NCBI RefSeq assembly: GCF_017353255.1
Contig: NZ_JAFMYU010000002.1
Coordinates: forward strand, 124,001 to 188,000
Length of the DNA stretch: 64,000 bases
Direction of reading: 5' to 3'
DNA from: Fibrella aquatilis
GTDB lineage: Bacteria > Bacteroidota > Bacteroidia > Cytophagales > Spirosomataceae
In this document: positions 1-9,423 of the stretch, in pieces
Layout of the letters: each line of letters starts with the position of its first letter
Numbering within the stretch: position 1 is the first letter of the stretch
Translations under genes and position numbers: made by a program
Notes under the pieces: model-generated
Told to the model about the DNA's origin: nothing
Database searches by the model: none
The model's input: only the letters and a program-made list of their open reading frames with translations

Positions 1-2
1 AG

Positions 3-3000
3 CGGGCTGCCAAATGGGCCACCGAACGCCTGGGAATGCAGGTGGCTATTGGCGGGGCCTCTATCAAGTGGTTCGACACGCTGACGCTGGAAGACGTGAA
101 CGTACGGGATTTTCAGCGGCGACCCATGATTCAGATTGGGCGGCTGGAGGTAAACTATGACCTGGGCAACCTGGCCGATTTGTCGGGGCTGCCCACCTGG
201 CTGGGTAACCTCATTACCAAACGCCGCCCCACCGACCCCCGCCGTACCGATACGCACCTGGATGAAGTAGTGCTCTACCGGCCCAACGTGCAGTTTATCT
301 ACAACGAAAAGACGGGCGACCTCAACTTCGACGATTTCATTGCGGCCATTGAGCGGCTTACCTCCGACCCCAACGCCCCCGCCAGCGACGTGCATACGCC
401 GTTTACTATTGGCCGGGTGTCGGTAGTAGATGGCGCATTTTCGATGGATGACCCCCGCGAGAAATACATGTCGCACCCCAAAGATTTCGACTATAACCAC
501 ATCCGGTTGTCGGGCATTCAGGGCAATGTAAAAGACTTTCTGGTGCTGGGCGACACCATTGCGCTGGACGTGAACCACCTCCGAACCACCGACAGCAAGA
601 CCGGGCTGGCGGTGAAGCGCATGGATACGAAGTTTCTGTATTCGGCCAAAAAAATGGAGTTCGACCAGCTCTACATGGTGGTCAACAACTCCATCATCCG
701 CGACTACGTGGCCTTTTCGTTCAACCGCCCCGGCGATATGGGCGACTTCAATGAGAAGGTGGCCATCCGCGCCAATTTTACCAACAGCATCATCCATTCG
801 GCCGATCTGGGGGCTTTCTCAGAATACGTCCGTGGTCTCAACGAAACCTGGACGCTGTCGGGCAATATGCGCGGGCGGGTGGTCGATCTGTCGCTGGTGA
901 ACACCGACCTGCGCTTTGGCCCGCAGAGCCGCAGCCGACTGACGGGCGATCTGGCCTTCGTGGGTCTGCCCGACCTCGACCACCTGCGCGTCGACTGGCG
1001 GTTCAAACCCTCTACCGTGGTCATGGCCGACGTGCATCAGTACTACCCCGACCCAGCCTTTACCAGGCTGGCCAACAAGATCAACGTGCTGGCGTTCAAT
1101 GCCAACTTTGCCGGTACCTTCAGCGACTTTAACACCAGGGGACAGCTCAATACGGCCCTGGGTCGGGTGGCGGGCAGCCTGAAACTGAAACTGGCCGACA
1201 ACCCCGATCAGACTACCTACGATGCTGACCTGACCGCCGAAAACTTCCGCGTAGGTGAGCTAATTGATCAGCCCGGCACTATCGAAACTGTAGATGGCCA
1301 CGGGCGGCTGCATGGGCGCGGTACCGATTTGAGCAAAGCCTCTGCCGACGTTGACGGGCAGTTTGCACGGCTGGGTTTCGACGGGTATTTGTACAAAAAC
1401 CTGAGCCTGCAAGGCAACCTCCAGAAGGCCTATTTCGACGGGCACGTGGCCTTGCGTGACCCCAACGCCAAACTCAACCTCGACGGACAATTTGACCTGC
1501 GCGGCCCCCGAAATCGCTTCGACGTGCGCGGCACCGTGCAACAAGCCGACCTTCGGGCGTTGGGATATTTGACTGACTCACTGGTAGTTAGCGCCTACCT
1601 AAACGCCGAACTGGAAGGCAATTCGGTCGATCAGCTGACGGGTACGGCCAACTTCCGCGATGCGTTTCTGACCCTGAACGGGCGTAACCTGGCTATCGAC
1701 ACGCTGGCGATGGTGTCGACCATCGAGGGGAATCAGAACCGATACCTCAACATTGATTCTGACTTCTTTTCGGCGCGGTTGCAGGGCAATTACCAGCCCA
1801 AGCGTACCCTGGCCGACCTGGCGCAACTGGTGAACGAATACAAGCTCTATTTTGGGGGAGATGCCGTGGGTCGGGCCGACTATTACGCCCGGAAAACGGC
1901 CACTGCGCTGCTGAAAAAGCCGTTGCCCTACCAGATTGATTACCTGTTTACGGTGCGCAATGCCCGCCCGCTGCTGGCTTTTCTGGGTCCACCGGCCTAC
2001 GTAGCCCCCGGTACCCGCGTGGCTGGTCGGTTCACGTCTGACAACACGCAGTTTCTGACTACCAACGTAGCTACCGACTCGGTGAGCTACCTCGGCTACC
2101 AGTTTGGGCATACCGAACTGGATTTGAACACGTCGAAATTCACCAACGGCGAGGCCGTACTGGCGTCGGCTATTCTGTCGTCGGCGCGGCAGAAGCTGGG
2201 TAAACTGGCACCCACTGAGGGCCTGGAAGTGGAAGCCTCGTGGGATCAGGATCACATCGAATTTACGAGTAGCGTACAGCAGGCGGGCACCACCAATCAG
2301 GCTGATCTGAACGGGGCATTGCAGTTTAAAGGCGATGCCGTTGACCTGACGTTTCGCAAGTCGCGGTTGCGGTTGCTCGACACCGACTGGACGCTCAACC
2401 CGGCCAGCCTGGTGCGGGTGGTAGGTGACGAGTTTATGCTGCAAAACCTGACCATATCGCACGATAATCAGTTTATTACGGCCAACGGCAAAGTCTCGGC
2501 CGATAGTACCCAACGGCTTGATCTGGCCGCCCGCGATTTCCAGCTAAGCTCGCTCAACCCGGTGCTGAATACCAAAATAGGCGGCATTCTGAACGGTACG
2601 GTGCTGCTGCGAAACCTGTATGGATCGGCCATTCTGGAAAGCAAGCTCAACGTGGCTAAGCTGGCCTACGATGGTGCCGAAATTGGTGATCTGGTTGGGC
2701 AGGGTACCTACGACCCGGCCGCACAGCGGGTGAATGTAGATACACGCCTGATTCGTGATGGCGGCGACGTGCTCACGCTCATAGGCAGCTACACGCCGGG
2801 GCTTTCGGCTAATTCGCTGGCGTTGCGGGCCATTTTCAACAATGCCGAACTGCGGCTGGTAGCTCCGTTTACCAAAGATATTTTCTCGAATTTCGGCGGC
2901 ACGCTACTGGGGCAGGTCGATATTAAAGGCACGCCCAAAGCGCCGCTGCTGAGCGGGGCTATCGACGTGGTGAAGGGCCGCACCACTTTCGACTACCTCA

Positions 3001-4592
3001 AGGCAGACCTGTTTTTCGACAATAAAATCTACTTCGGCGAGAACGAGATTATCACCCGCCGCATGGTCCTGCGCGACGCCGACGGCAACACCGCCGTGAT
3101 TCGCGGTGGGGTGTATCACGACAATTTCAAGTACTTCCAGCTGAACTTCGACGCCGATCTGGACAAGTTCAAGATCCTGAATACCACGCCCAAAGACAAA
3201 AACAGCGATGTATTCTACGGACAAGGCATCGTGACGGGCAAGGCGCAGTTGTACGGGCCGCTTTCTAACCTGACGGTGCAGGCCGATTTGCTCAGCAATA
3301 GGGGCACCCGGATTTATATTCCGATGGACGGTGCCGCCAGCGTGGCCGACCAGGACTATATCGAGTTTGTGAGTCGGCGGCAGGTCGATACCAAAGACAC
3401 GGTAAAGACCAGCCCCACCGTCGATTTGTCGGGCCTGAACCTGGACCTGAAATTCGACATTACACCCGACGCCGAGTGCGAGGTGCAGCTTGACCGCCAA
3501 ACCGGCGACATTATCCGCACGAAGGGCGAGGGGCGGATTGCCATGAAGATCGACACGCGGGGTGATTTCAGCATGACCGGTTCGTACGGCATCACCCAGG
3601 GCGATTATACGTTTACGTTTCAAAATCTGATTAAGAAGAAATTCCTGATTCAGCCCGGCAGCCGCCTTACCTGGACCGGCGACCCCTACGGCGCAGTAAT
3701 GGACGTAACCGCCGCCTACACGCAGTCGACGGCGCTGGGTGCGCTATTGGCCAACACCAGCTCCAGCATCACCAGCAACTCGCCCGACCGCAGCCGCCGT
3801 TACCCCGTCGACGTGCTGATTCGGCTGACGGGTTTGCTCACCACGCCCGACGTGTCGTTTGACCTGAAGGTGAAAGAATACCCCGCGTCGGGTGAGTTTC
3901 GGCAGGCGGTAACGGCCTTTGAAAACCGGATTCAGAGCAACGACCAGGAGCTAACCCGGCAGGTGTCTAGTCTGCTGTTATTCAACCAGTTAATTCCCGA
4001 AGGCTCGAACCTGTTCAGTCAGGATGGGGCTATTGGCAATGCCGCCGGCGAGATCGCCTCGAACCTGTTGAACAAGGTCTTTTCCAACGTGGGCGACAAG
4101 CTCGATCTGGGGGTATCGCTGGGGAATTTGGGCAATGTGCTGGGGGCCAACGCCGTTAATTTGCAGGCCAACGATAACCTGCTGAACAACCTGCAACTGC
4201 GCTTTTCGTACCGGCTGCTCAACGACCGCCTGCGCGTCAGCCGCGACGGGGGCTTCACCTATGGCCAGAGTCAGGCCAGCGCCGCCAGCCTCCTGGGCGA
4301 ATGGACGCTGGAATACTGGCTCACCGCCGACGGTCGGCTGCGGGCCAAAATGTACAACCGCAACCAGCAGAGCGCCCTGGGCCAGTCGATCTACAACTCG
4401 GCCACGTTGACCACCAGTGGCGGGTTGAGCCTGCTCTACACCCGGTCGTTCAACCGGATTTTTGGTGGTAAAGCTCCCAAGCCGGGCGTCACCATCCCCA
4501 ACGAGTCGCAACCCGCGCCGCCCAGCACCGGCACACAGCCCCTGTCTGTGCCGCCAGCGTCTACGTCGATGCGGCTAACGGAAAGCCAGTGA
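3..4592 (+). CDS. tamB: TamB-like translocation and assembly module protein (5' truncated by window edge)
   Basis: Large AsmA/TamB-family protein of the envelope, which in the known family forms a long beta-taco groove that moves lipid or helps insert outer-membrane proteins. An ATG at 36 gives 1518 residues, but the frame is open back to base 3 and those extra codons read RAAKWATERLG, typical coding text, so the true start lies left of the window. The first part has AsmA-like repeats; the C-terminal third, from about residue 960 (GTPKAPLLSGAIDV), carries the TamB/DUF490 domain with alternating beta-strand pattern. The tail after about residue 1480 is Pro/Ser-rich. It ends 56 bp before the convergent CNNM gene. 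Family assignment is firm; substrate unknown. Confidence 0.9.
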   Translation, partial: RAAKWATERLGMQVAIGGASIKWFDTLTLEDVNVRDFQRRPMIQIGRLEVNYDLGNLADLSGLPTWLGNLITKRRPTDPRRTDTHLDEVVLYRPNVQFIYNEKTGDLNFDDFIAAIERLTSDPNAPASDVHTPFTIGRVSVVDGAFSMDDPREKYMSHPKDFDYNHIRLSGIQGNVKDFLVLGDTIALDVNHLRTTDSKTGLAVKRMDTKFLYSAKKMEFDQLYMVVNNSIIRDYVAFSFNRPGDMGDFNEKVAIRANFTNSIIHSADLGAFSEYVRGLNETWTLSGNMRGRVVDLSLVNTDLRFGPQSRSRLTGDLAFVGLPDLDHLRVDWRFKPSTVVMADVHQYYPDPAFTRLANKINVLAFNANFAGTFSDFNTRGQLNTALGRVAGSLKLKLADNPDQTTYDADLTAENFRVGELIDQPGTIETVDGHGRLHGRGTDLSKASADVDGQFARLGFDGYLYKNLSLQGNLQKAYFDGHVALRDPNAKLNLDGQFDLRGPRNRFDVRGTVQQADLRALGYLTDSLVVSAYLNAELEGNSVDQLTGTANFRDAFLTLNGRNLAIDTLAMVSTIEGNQNRYLNIDSDFFSARLQGNYQPKRTLADLAQLVNEYKLYFGGDAVGRADYYARKTATALLKKPLPYQIDYLFTVRNARPLLAFLGPPAYVAPGTRVAGRFTSDNTQFLTTNVATDSVSYLGYQFGHTELDLNTSKFTNGEAVLASAILSSARQKLGKLAPTEGLEVEASWDQDHIEFTSSVQQAGTTNQADLNGALQFKGDAVDLTFRKSRLRLLDTDWTLNPASLVRVVGDEFMLQNLTISHDNQFITANGKVSADSTQRLDLAARDFQLSSLNPVLNTKIGGILNGTVLLRNLYGSAILESKLNVAKLAYDGAEIGDLVGQGTYDPAAQRVNVDTRLIRDGGDVLTLIGSYTPGLSANSLALRAIFNNAELRLVAPFTKDIFSNFGGTLLGQVDIKGTPKAPLLSGAIDVVKGRTTFDYLKADLFFDNKIYFGENEIITRRMVLRDADGNTAVIRGGVYHDNFKYFQLNFDADLDKFKILNTTPKDKNSDVFYGQGIVTGKAQLYGPLSNLTVQADLLSNRGTRIYIPMDGAASVADQDYIEFVSRRQVDTKDTVKTSPTVDLSGLNLDLKFDITPDAECEVQLDRQTGDIIRTKGEGRIAMKIDTRGDFSMTGSYGITQGDYTFTFQNLIKKKFLIQPGSRLTWTGDPYGAVMDVTAAYTQSTALGALLANTSSSITSNSPDRSRRYPVDVLIRLTGLLTTPDVSFDLKVKEYPASGEFRQAVTAFENRIQSNDQELTRQVSSLLLFNQLIPEGSNLFSQDGAIGNAAGEIASNLLNKVFSNVGDKLDLGVSLGNLGNVLGANAVNLQANDNLLNNLQLRFSYRLLNDRLRVSRDGGFTYGQSQASAASLLGEWTLEYWLTADGRLRAKMYNRNQQSALGQSIYNSATLTTSGGLSLLYTRSFNRIFGGKAPKPGVTIPNESQPAPPSTGTQPLSVPPASTSMRLTESQ

Positions 4593-4648
4593 AGGGGTAA
4601 GGGGGTGATGGCATCAGTGCGTTCAAGAGGCCCCTAAAAACTTCCTCT

Positions 4649-5923
4649 TTATTCCTTCCCCACCGACACCCGAACGGTCTCGATGCGGGTGCCTTTGACG
4701 GCCTCAACCGTGATGGTGTAGGGTGGTACCTGAAACACGTCGCCTACGCTGGGCAGGTCTTCGTTGATGGAAAGGATCAGGCCGCTGAGGGTATCATAAT
4801 CGCCCTCTGGCAGGCTCCAATCGTATTTCTCGTTCAGGTCATCGATCTCATGCCGCGCCGACAGCCGGTAGGTTGTAGCATCGATCTGTTGCTCAATCCA
4901 GTCTTCGTTATTGTCATATTCGTCCTGGATTTCCCCGAAAATCTGCTCCACAATGTCTTCAACGGTGATGATTCCCGCCGTACCGCCAAACTCATCGACT
5001 ACCAGAGCCAGGCTCTTCCGTTCCGACAAAAAACGCAGCAGCAGATCATTGGCGGGCATGGTTTGGGGCACCGTGATCAGCGGCGATAGGATGGTGTCGA
5101 TGCGTTGCGGTTTTTTGAACAGGGCTGTGGCGTGGCAATAGCCAATGATATCGTCGATACTTTCGCGGTAAACCAGAATCTTCGAGTGGCCACTTTGCTG
5201 AAACGTCTCGCGCAGTTCGTCAATGGAATCATCAACGTCTACGGCGGCAATTTCGGTGCGGGGTACCAGGCAGTCGCGCACGCGCACATCGCGAAACTCG
5301 ATGGCGTTATTGAAAATGCGGGTGTCTACCTCCACATCCTGCTCACTTTCGGTGGGGTTCTGGTTCAATTGCTGGAGGTAGTTATTAAGATCGGTGAGGC
5401 CAAAAACGGGGCGAATTTCATCTACGTTCTGGCGCAGGATGTACTTGTTGATTAGCCGGGCCAGGCTCACCAGCACCCGCACCAGCGGCGCAATAGCCTG
5501 GTAGATCACCCAGAGCGGCACGGCCAGCCGTTCCAGAAAGGCGTCGGGGTGAATAAGGGCGAGGCTTTTGGGCAAGTAGTCGGCGAAGGGTAAGAAAATC
5601 AGCGTCAGTACAACTGTTTCAATAGCCAGCAACGCCACGGGGCTATCGAAGGCGTCGGGCAAAAGGCGCTCCAGCAAGGGGTTCAGAGCCGTTACGCCCA
5701 GCACGGCGTAGAGTACCAGAAACAGGGTATTGCCGGTGAGCGTAGTACCGATAAACAGGATCGGGTTCTTCAGAAACTTGGTCACCAGCTTTTCGCCCAG
5801 CGGCCCCTGCTTGCTGTGGAGGTCAAAGTAGAGCCGGTTTACCGAACTATAGGCCGTTTCGACCGCCGCAAAAAAACCGGTAGCAACCAGGGCGAGCAGG
5901 GCACCAAGCAGAATGTACGTCAT
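4649..5923 (-). CDS. CNNM/CorC (HlyC) family membrane protein with CBS pair
   Basis: A 424-residue inner-membrane protein of the CNNM/CorC family, linked in other bacteria to magnesium or cobalt efflux; the Bacteroidota gliding protein GldE belongs to the same family. The first 180 residues form a DUF21 domain with hydrophobic segments, followed by two CBS domains at about 205-325, including the conserved EFGGTAGIITVEDIVEQIFGE stretch, and a C-terminal CorC_HlyC domain. The ATG at 5923 gives the full family length. It is last in the minus-strand run after ccmF and the 88-residue protein but separated from them by a large inverted repeat. No gldD or ssb neighbour is visible, so I do not call it gldE. 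Confidence 0.88.
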   Translation of the reverse strand: MTYILLGALLALVATGFFAAVETAYSSVNRLYFDLHSKQGPLGEKLVTKFLKNPILFIGTTLTGNTLFLVLYAVLGVTALNPLLERLLPDAFDSPVALLAIETVVLTLIFLPFADYLPKSLALIHPDAFLERLAVPLWVIYQAIAPLVRVLVSLARLINKYILRQNVDEIRPVFGLTDLNNYLQQLNQNPTESEQDVEVDTRIFNNAIEFRDVRVRDCLVPRTEIAAVDVDDSIDELRETFQQSGHSKILVYRESIDDIIGYCHATALFKKPQRIDTILSPLITVPQTMPANDLLLRFLSERKSLALVVDEFGGTAGIITVEDIVEQIFGEIQDEYDNNEDWIEQQIDATTYRLSARHEIDDLNEKYDWSLPEGDYDTLSGLILSINEDLPSVGDVFQVPPYTITVEAVKGTRIETVRVSVGKE

Positions 5924-5949
5924 AGAATGAGAGGCAAGATATGAGAAAC

Positions 5950-6071
5950 AAGAAGCAAGAGGTGAGCGGCAGGAAATGAGAGGTGAGAGATAAGAAGCAA
6001 GAAAAAAGAAGTCTTGTCTCTTGCTTCTTATCTCTCACCTCTCACTTCTTGCCTCTTACCTCTTGCTTCTT
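5950..6071. repeat. Intergenic inverted repeat, 53-nt arms (AAGAAGCAAGAGGTGAG type)
   Basis: Left arm 5950-6002 pairs with right arm 6019-6071 around a 16-nt loop, with a few mismatches. Each arm is made of variants of AAGAAGCAAGAGGTGAGAG. It fills the gap between two minus-strand genes and covers the last codons and stop (6042-6044) of the 88-residue membrane protein. Confidence 0.9.
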
Positions 6072-6308
6072 ATTCCCTTTGTTAGCCGCTGCTTTTTTGC
6101 GGGTTTCGATCATCTGTTTGATCGTGGGCGATACCTCTTTTTGACTCTGCCGATCCCGGTACCGGAAAAACTGGTACGCAAACAGAAACACCAGCGCCAT
6201 CATAAGGGCGGGGTAGCTTTCCAGAAAGCCCGCCCGCCGAGCCTCCAGCGCCCAGATAAACAGACTACCGATAAACAAAGAAAGCAGTGCGGTGTCGCGT
6301 AGTTTCAT
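6042..6308 (-). CDS. Small two-helix membrane protein downstream of ccmF
   Basis: An 88-residue protein I do not recognise. It has two hydrophobic segments (about residues 5-22 and 30-47) and a basic, lysine-rich tail. Its ATG overlaps the ccmF stop by 4 bases, so it is very likely translated together with ccmF and may serve cytochrome c maturation; that role is inference from position. The last nine residues, KKQEVRGKK, and the stop codon are encoded inside the right arm of the 5950-6071 inverted repeat, suggesting that the C-terminus was supplied or replaced by the repeat. Confidence 0.7.
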   Translation of the reverse strand: MKLRDTALLSLFIGSLFIWALEARRAGFLESYPALMMALVFLFAYQFFRYRDRQSQKEVSPTIKQMIETRKKAAANKGNKKQEVRGKK

Positions 6309-8878
6309 AGGGAAGAAGTCGTCAACGTCTTCCGCGCTTCCTTGTCTGCTTTTACGGCCAGTTTACCACTCTCGCGGTAACGGCGCACCGACGACATAGT
6401 GAAGCCGACAACCAGCACCAGCGTACCGATCCAGAGCAGGTTAATCAGCGGTTTCTCCGATGCCTTCATTACAATGTAGTCGCGCTGAGTGCGGTTCACA
6501 TTGAAGGTGAACAGGCCCGTCTTAGGGTCGATCATAGCCAACTGAATACGCACGCCAATCTCGTCGCTGATATCGGGTGGGCTGGCAAACGCTTTGTCGC
6601 GAACCACAAACGCGGGGTGGAGCATCACCACATGGTCTTTGTAGAGCACCCGGATGCTAGCCTGCACGGCAATATCGTTGGGCTGCATGGTCATGCCCGG
6701 TACGTCGTTCACCTTTTTTACCTCGTCCAGAATGGCTACGTAGTCGTTCAGGAAAAACGTGTCGCGGATAGCCACGCTGTACTTCTCGGTCTTTTCCCAG
6801 CGGCTTTCGGCGGTGGGGTCAGGAACGGAAGAGACGAAAGTGTAGAGGTCGCGGCCTGCCCTGCGCTTAATGTCGGGCGAGGCCAGCAGGCCCATCTTGT
6901 CGTTCACCTGTGCCCGTGGATACAGCGAAAACACTTTGCCTTTCTGGTCGCGGTATTCTACTTCATAATATGTGTTTTCGGGGTACAGGGCCACCGTATC
7001 GCCTTTGTGGTGATACACTTTGCCGTTATAGGCCAAGTCCTGCTCGGCAATACCGTGGAAGTCACCCTCGATCACCGTGACGGCCTTGCGGGGCTGGTAG
7101 CCGGGCATATCGCGCACCTCGATACGCTGTCCCCGGTAGGTCATCTGGTAGTCGCCCATACGTTCCGACAGGTTCAGCCACAGCAGCACGTTCTCTTTGT
7201 TTCCCTTGTTGTCGTCTTTCGTAAACTCGGCGTTGTTTGAGATCAGCAGGCCGCTATTATTGATCGACACCACTTTGGAATAGCCCGACGAAAACAGAAT
7301 GCCCAGCAGCATCAGCGCCACGCCCATGTGCGTCACCGCCCCACCCGACACCCGGTAGTTGCCCTGCGCAATGCCCAGCAAAATGGCACCATTGGCCATC
7401 AGGGCAAACATTGACGTGGTGAGCAGCACCATGAAAACGGGGTTCTTCACGTCGCCAAAATAGATCAGCGCGGCAGACGCCAGCAGGGCCAGCACAGCAG
7501 GAGTGGTGAGGCCGTCCAGGTTGCCTTTGCCAATCTTGCGCCACCACATATACTGCCCCACGCCCGTGAGCAGGGCAATGATGCTGAAAAACCAGATCTG
7601 GAATTTATTGTAGTGGGCCACCTGATCGCCGGGAGGGGCAATATTGGCGTTCTTGCCAAACACCTCGGCAATCTTGTTAAACACCGGAAACGAGGTGGTG
7701 AAGATGATTTGGAAACCAGCCAGGCACAGCACCAGCGCCCCAATGAGCAGCCAGGTTTCTTTGTTATAGGTCGAGAGTTCTTTTTCGTCGCTGGCAATCA
7801 GGTGCCATTTCGCGGCCATCAGCCCAACGGCGATCACCAGAAAGGCTACCAGATAAAGCAGCAACTGCCCCGATAGCCCAAGGTCAGTAAACGAGTGGAC
7901 CGAAGCGTTGCCCAAAATGCCACTCCGCGCCAGAAAAGTCGAGTACAGAATAAGCAGAAACTGCGCCACCGTCAGGATAATGGCCGCCTTAGCCCCTGCC
8001 GACGACCGTTTGGCAATCAGCATCATGTGGATGGCTGCGATCATGATAAGCCAGGGTACAAACACGGCATTTTCAACGGGGTCCCAGTTCCAGTAGCCGC
8101 CGAAGTTCAGCGTCTCGTAGGCCCAGTAGCCACCCATCATAATGCCCACGCCCAGCACCACGGCCCCCACCAGCATCCAGGGTTGAGCAGGACGAACCCA
8201 GTCCAGCGGTTTGTTTTGCCAGAGACCGGCCATGCAATAAGCAAAGGGCACCAGCGTGAGGGCAAAGCCGAGAAACAGCGTGGGTGGGTGAATGACCATC
8301 CAGTAGTTCTGCAACAGCGGGTTGAGGCCCTTGCCATCTTTCGGAATAAAGTTGGGGTCCATGGTAAACACCGGCGCGTCGGGCATGGCTTCTTTGAGCA
8401 GCATAAACGGCGACGAACCAATTTTCAGATCACCCACGGCCACCCCCAGAATCATAGAGGCCAGGAACACCTGCACCAAGGCAAACACGGTCATCAGTGG
8501 CCCCTCCCAATTCCGGGCCGAGCGTGTGAGAACGGCACCCAATACGGCGTTCCAGAAGAGCCAGAGCAAGAAACTGCCTTCCTGACCTTCCCAGAAGCAG
8601 GAGATCATAAAATGCACCGGCAGTGCCCGCGACGAGTGGCTCCAGGCATACTGGTACTCGAACCGGTGGTTGTAGATAATGAAAAACAGCGAGGCTACTA
8701 CCCCAATGATGGCCGCGCCATGCACGTAAAACGCCGACCGCGCCAACCCTTTCCAGTGCGCCTCGTCGGCGGGTTGGGTGGCCAGGGTTGTTTTCAAATA
8801 AGCAAACGTGGCCACCAACGCCGTCACAAACGACAGGATGACAAACAGGTGCCCAAGGTTTCCAACGGTAAAATCCAT
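6305..8878 (-). CDS. ccmF: Cytochrome c heme lyase subunit CcmF
   Basis: An 857-residue polytopic inner-membrane protein of the CcmF/CcsA family, which hands heme to apocytochrome c in System I maturation. The tryptophan-rich WWD domain is visible at about residues 246-275 (GGYWNWDPVENAVFVPWL), flanked by many membrane helices; a long periplasmic domain lies at about 560-820, then a last helix. The length is larger than the E. coli protein (about 650), which fits Bacteroidota versions. It starts 6 bp after the RelE-like toxin stop and overlaps the next small gene by 4 bases. It belongs with ccmB, ccmC, ccmD and ccmE upstream. ccmA, ccmG and ccmH are not in the window. Confidence 0.93.
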   Translation of the reverse strand: MDFTVGNLGHLFVILSFVTALVATFAYLKTTLATQPADEAHWKGLARSAFYVHGAAIIGVVASLFFIIYNHRFEYQYAWSHSSRALPVHFMISCFWEGQEGSFLLWLFWNAVLGAVLTRSARNWEGPLMTVFALVQVFLASMILGVAVGDLKIGSSPFMLLKEAMPDAPVFTMDPNFIPKDGKGLNPLLQNYWMVIHPPTLFLGFALTLVPFAYCMAGLWQNKPLDWVRPAQPWMLVGAVVLGVGIMMGGYWAYETLNFGGYWNWDPVENAVFVPWLIMIAAIHMMLIAKRSSAGAKAAIILTVAQFLLILYSTFLARSGILGNASVHSFTDLGLSGQLLLYLVAFLVIAVGLMAAKWHLIASDEKELSTYNKETWLLIGALVLCLAGFQIIFTTSFPVFNKIAEVFGKNANIAPPGDQVAHYNKFQIWFFSIIALLTGVGQYMWWRKIGKGNLDGLTTPAVLALLASAALIYFGDVKNPVFMVLLTTSMFALMANGAILLGIAQGNYRVSGGAVTHMGVALMLLGILFSSGYSKVVSINNSGLLISNNAEFTKDDNKGNKENVLLWLNLSERMGDYQMTYRGQRIEVRDMPGYQPRKAVTVIEGDFHGIAEQDLAYNGKVYHHKGDTVALYPENTYYEVEYRDQKGKVFSLYPRAQVNDKMGLLASPDIKRRAGRDLYTFVSSVPDPTAESRWEKTEKYSVAIRDTFFLNDYVAILDEVKKVNDVPGMTMQPNDIAVQASIRVLYKDHVVMLHPAFVVRDKAFASPPDISDEIGVRIQLAMIDPKTGLFTFNVNRTQRDYIVMKASEKPLINLLWIGTLVLVVGFTMSSVRRYRESGKLAVKADKEARKTLTTSSL

Positions 8879-8883
8879 GTTGT

Positions 8884-9141
8884 TTATTTAATCAAATGGT
8901 CGTATTCAGCATGTGAGCCAATCCAGAACCAGACGCACTCTTGGTTGTTTATGTAAGCTAATGCCCGATAACCTTTCCCTGCTCTCACCGACCACAAATC
9001 GGGTTTTACCTCTTTAAAATGAAGTGAAGGGTAATAAGAGTCAGCCTTAAGTAATTCGTAGTTTTTATCAGCAGTGCGCTGAACCGAGACAGGAAGCTTG
9101 TAATAAAGCTCCCAGAACTCTGGCGTAGTTTTATGGGTCAT
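8884..9141 (-). CDS. RelE/ParE-type toxin of a type II toxin-antitoxin pair
   Basis: An 85-residue protein with the compact RelE/ParE toxin pattern: an N-terminal helical part followed by beta strands KPDLWSVRAGKGYRALAY and a final VWFWIGSHAEYDHLIK, close to the HigB/RelE-like plasmid stabilisation family. Known members are ribosome-dependent mRNA interferases or gyrase poisons. The ATG at 9141 (MTHKTTPEF) is preferred to an upstream TTG at 9150. The partner antitoxin gene lies 84 bp upstream. Both genes are more AT-rich than the ccm genes around them, a sign of later insertion. Toxic activity is inferred. Confidence 0.75.
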   Translation of the reverse strand: MTHKTTPEFWELYYKLPVSVQRTADKNYELLKADSYYPSLHFKEVKPDLWSVRAGKGYRALAYINNQECVWFWIGSHAEYDHLIK

Positions 9142-9225
9142 TCTAAACAATCGGTTAGTATAACCATAAAAGTACGCCCACTGTAGGTCGGTGACCTTGA
9201 CCTCTTTCTGTTATAGAATCGGTCC

Positions 9226-9423
9226 CTATAGAGGACTAGTTGTTCTTTGCCGAATATGCTCCTTCGCTTGATTAATTAGTTTGTCTAACCGACCAGCCTT
9301 TGCATCCTCTTCGATCTGCTTGTCCCAAAGGTCCTCCTGATATTCTGTGAACCAATCGGCCAATGTCTTTATCTCATCAGCCGGTAACTTGGTGATAGCA
9401 ATTTCAATTTCCTGTAGGCTCAT
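9226..9423 (-). CDS. Antitoxin partner of the RelE-like toxin
   Basis: A 65-residue protein beginning MSLQEIEIAITKLPADEIK, with the WFTEYQEDLWDKQIEEDAKAG core that I recognise from small antitoxins paired with RelE-type toxins; no DNA-binding domain is evident. Its ATG (9421-9423) overlaps the TGA of ccmE by 4 bases, so its translation appears coupled to ccmE, and the toxin follows after about 84 bp. Expression would therefore follow the ccm operon unless there is an internal promoter. Assignment rests on the family pattern and gene pairing. Confidence 0.7.
   Translation of the reverse strand: MSLQEIEIAITKLPADEIKTLADWFTEYQEDLWDKQIEEDAKAGRLDKLINQAKEHIRQRTTSPL

Noticed and set aside
1599-2513. 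304-codon antisense frame inside tamB
   Set aside because: Shadow frame of the TamB coding strand with no family resemblance or start context.
7895-8956. 353-codon open frame antisense to ccmF
   Set aside because: Mirror of a GC-rich coding frame; its product is rich in His, Gln and Arg without domain pattern, while ccmF is unmistakable.
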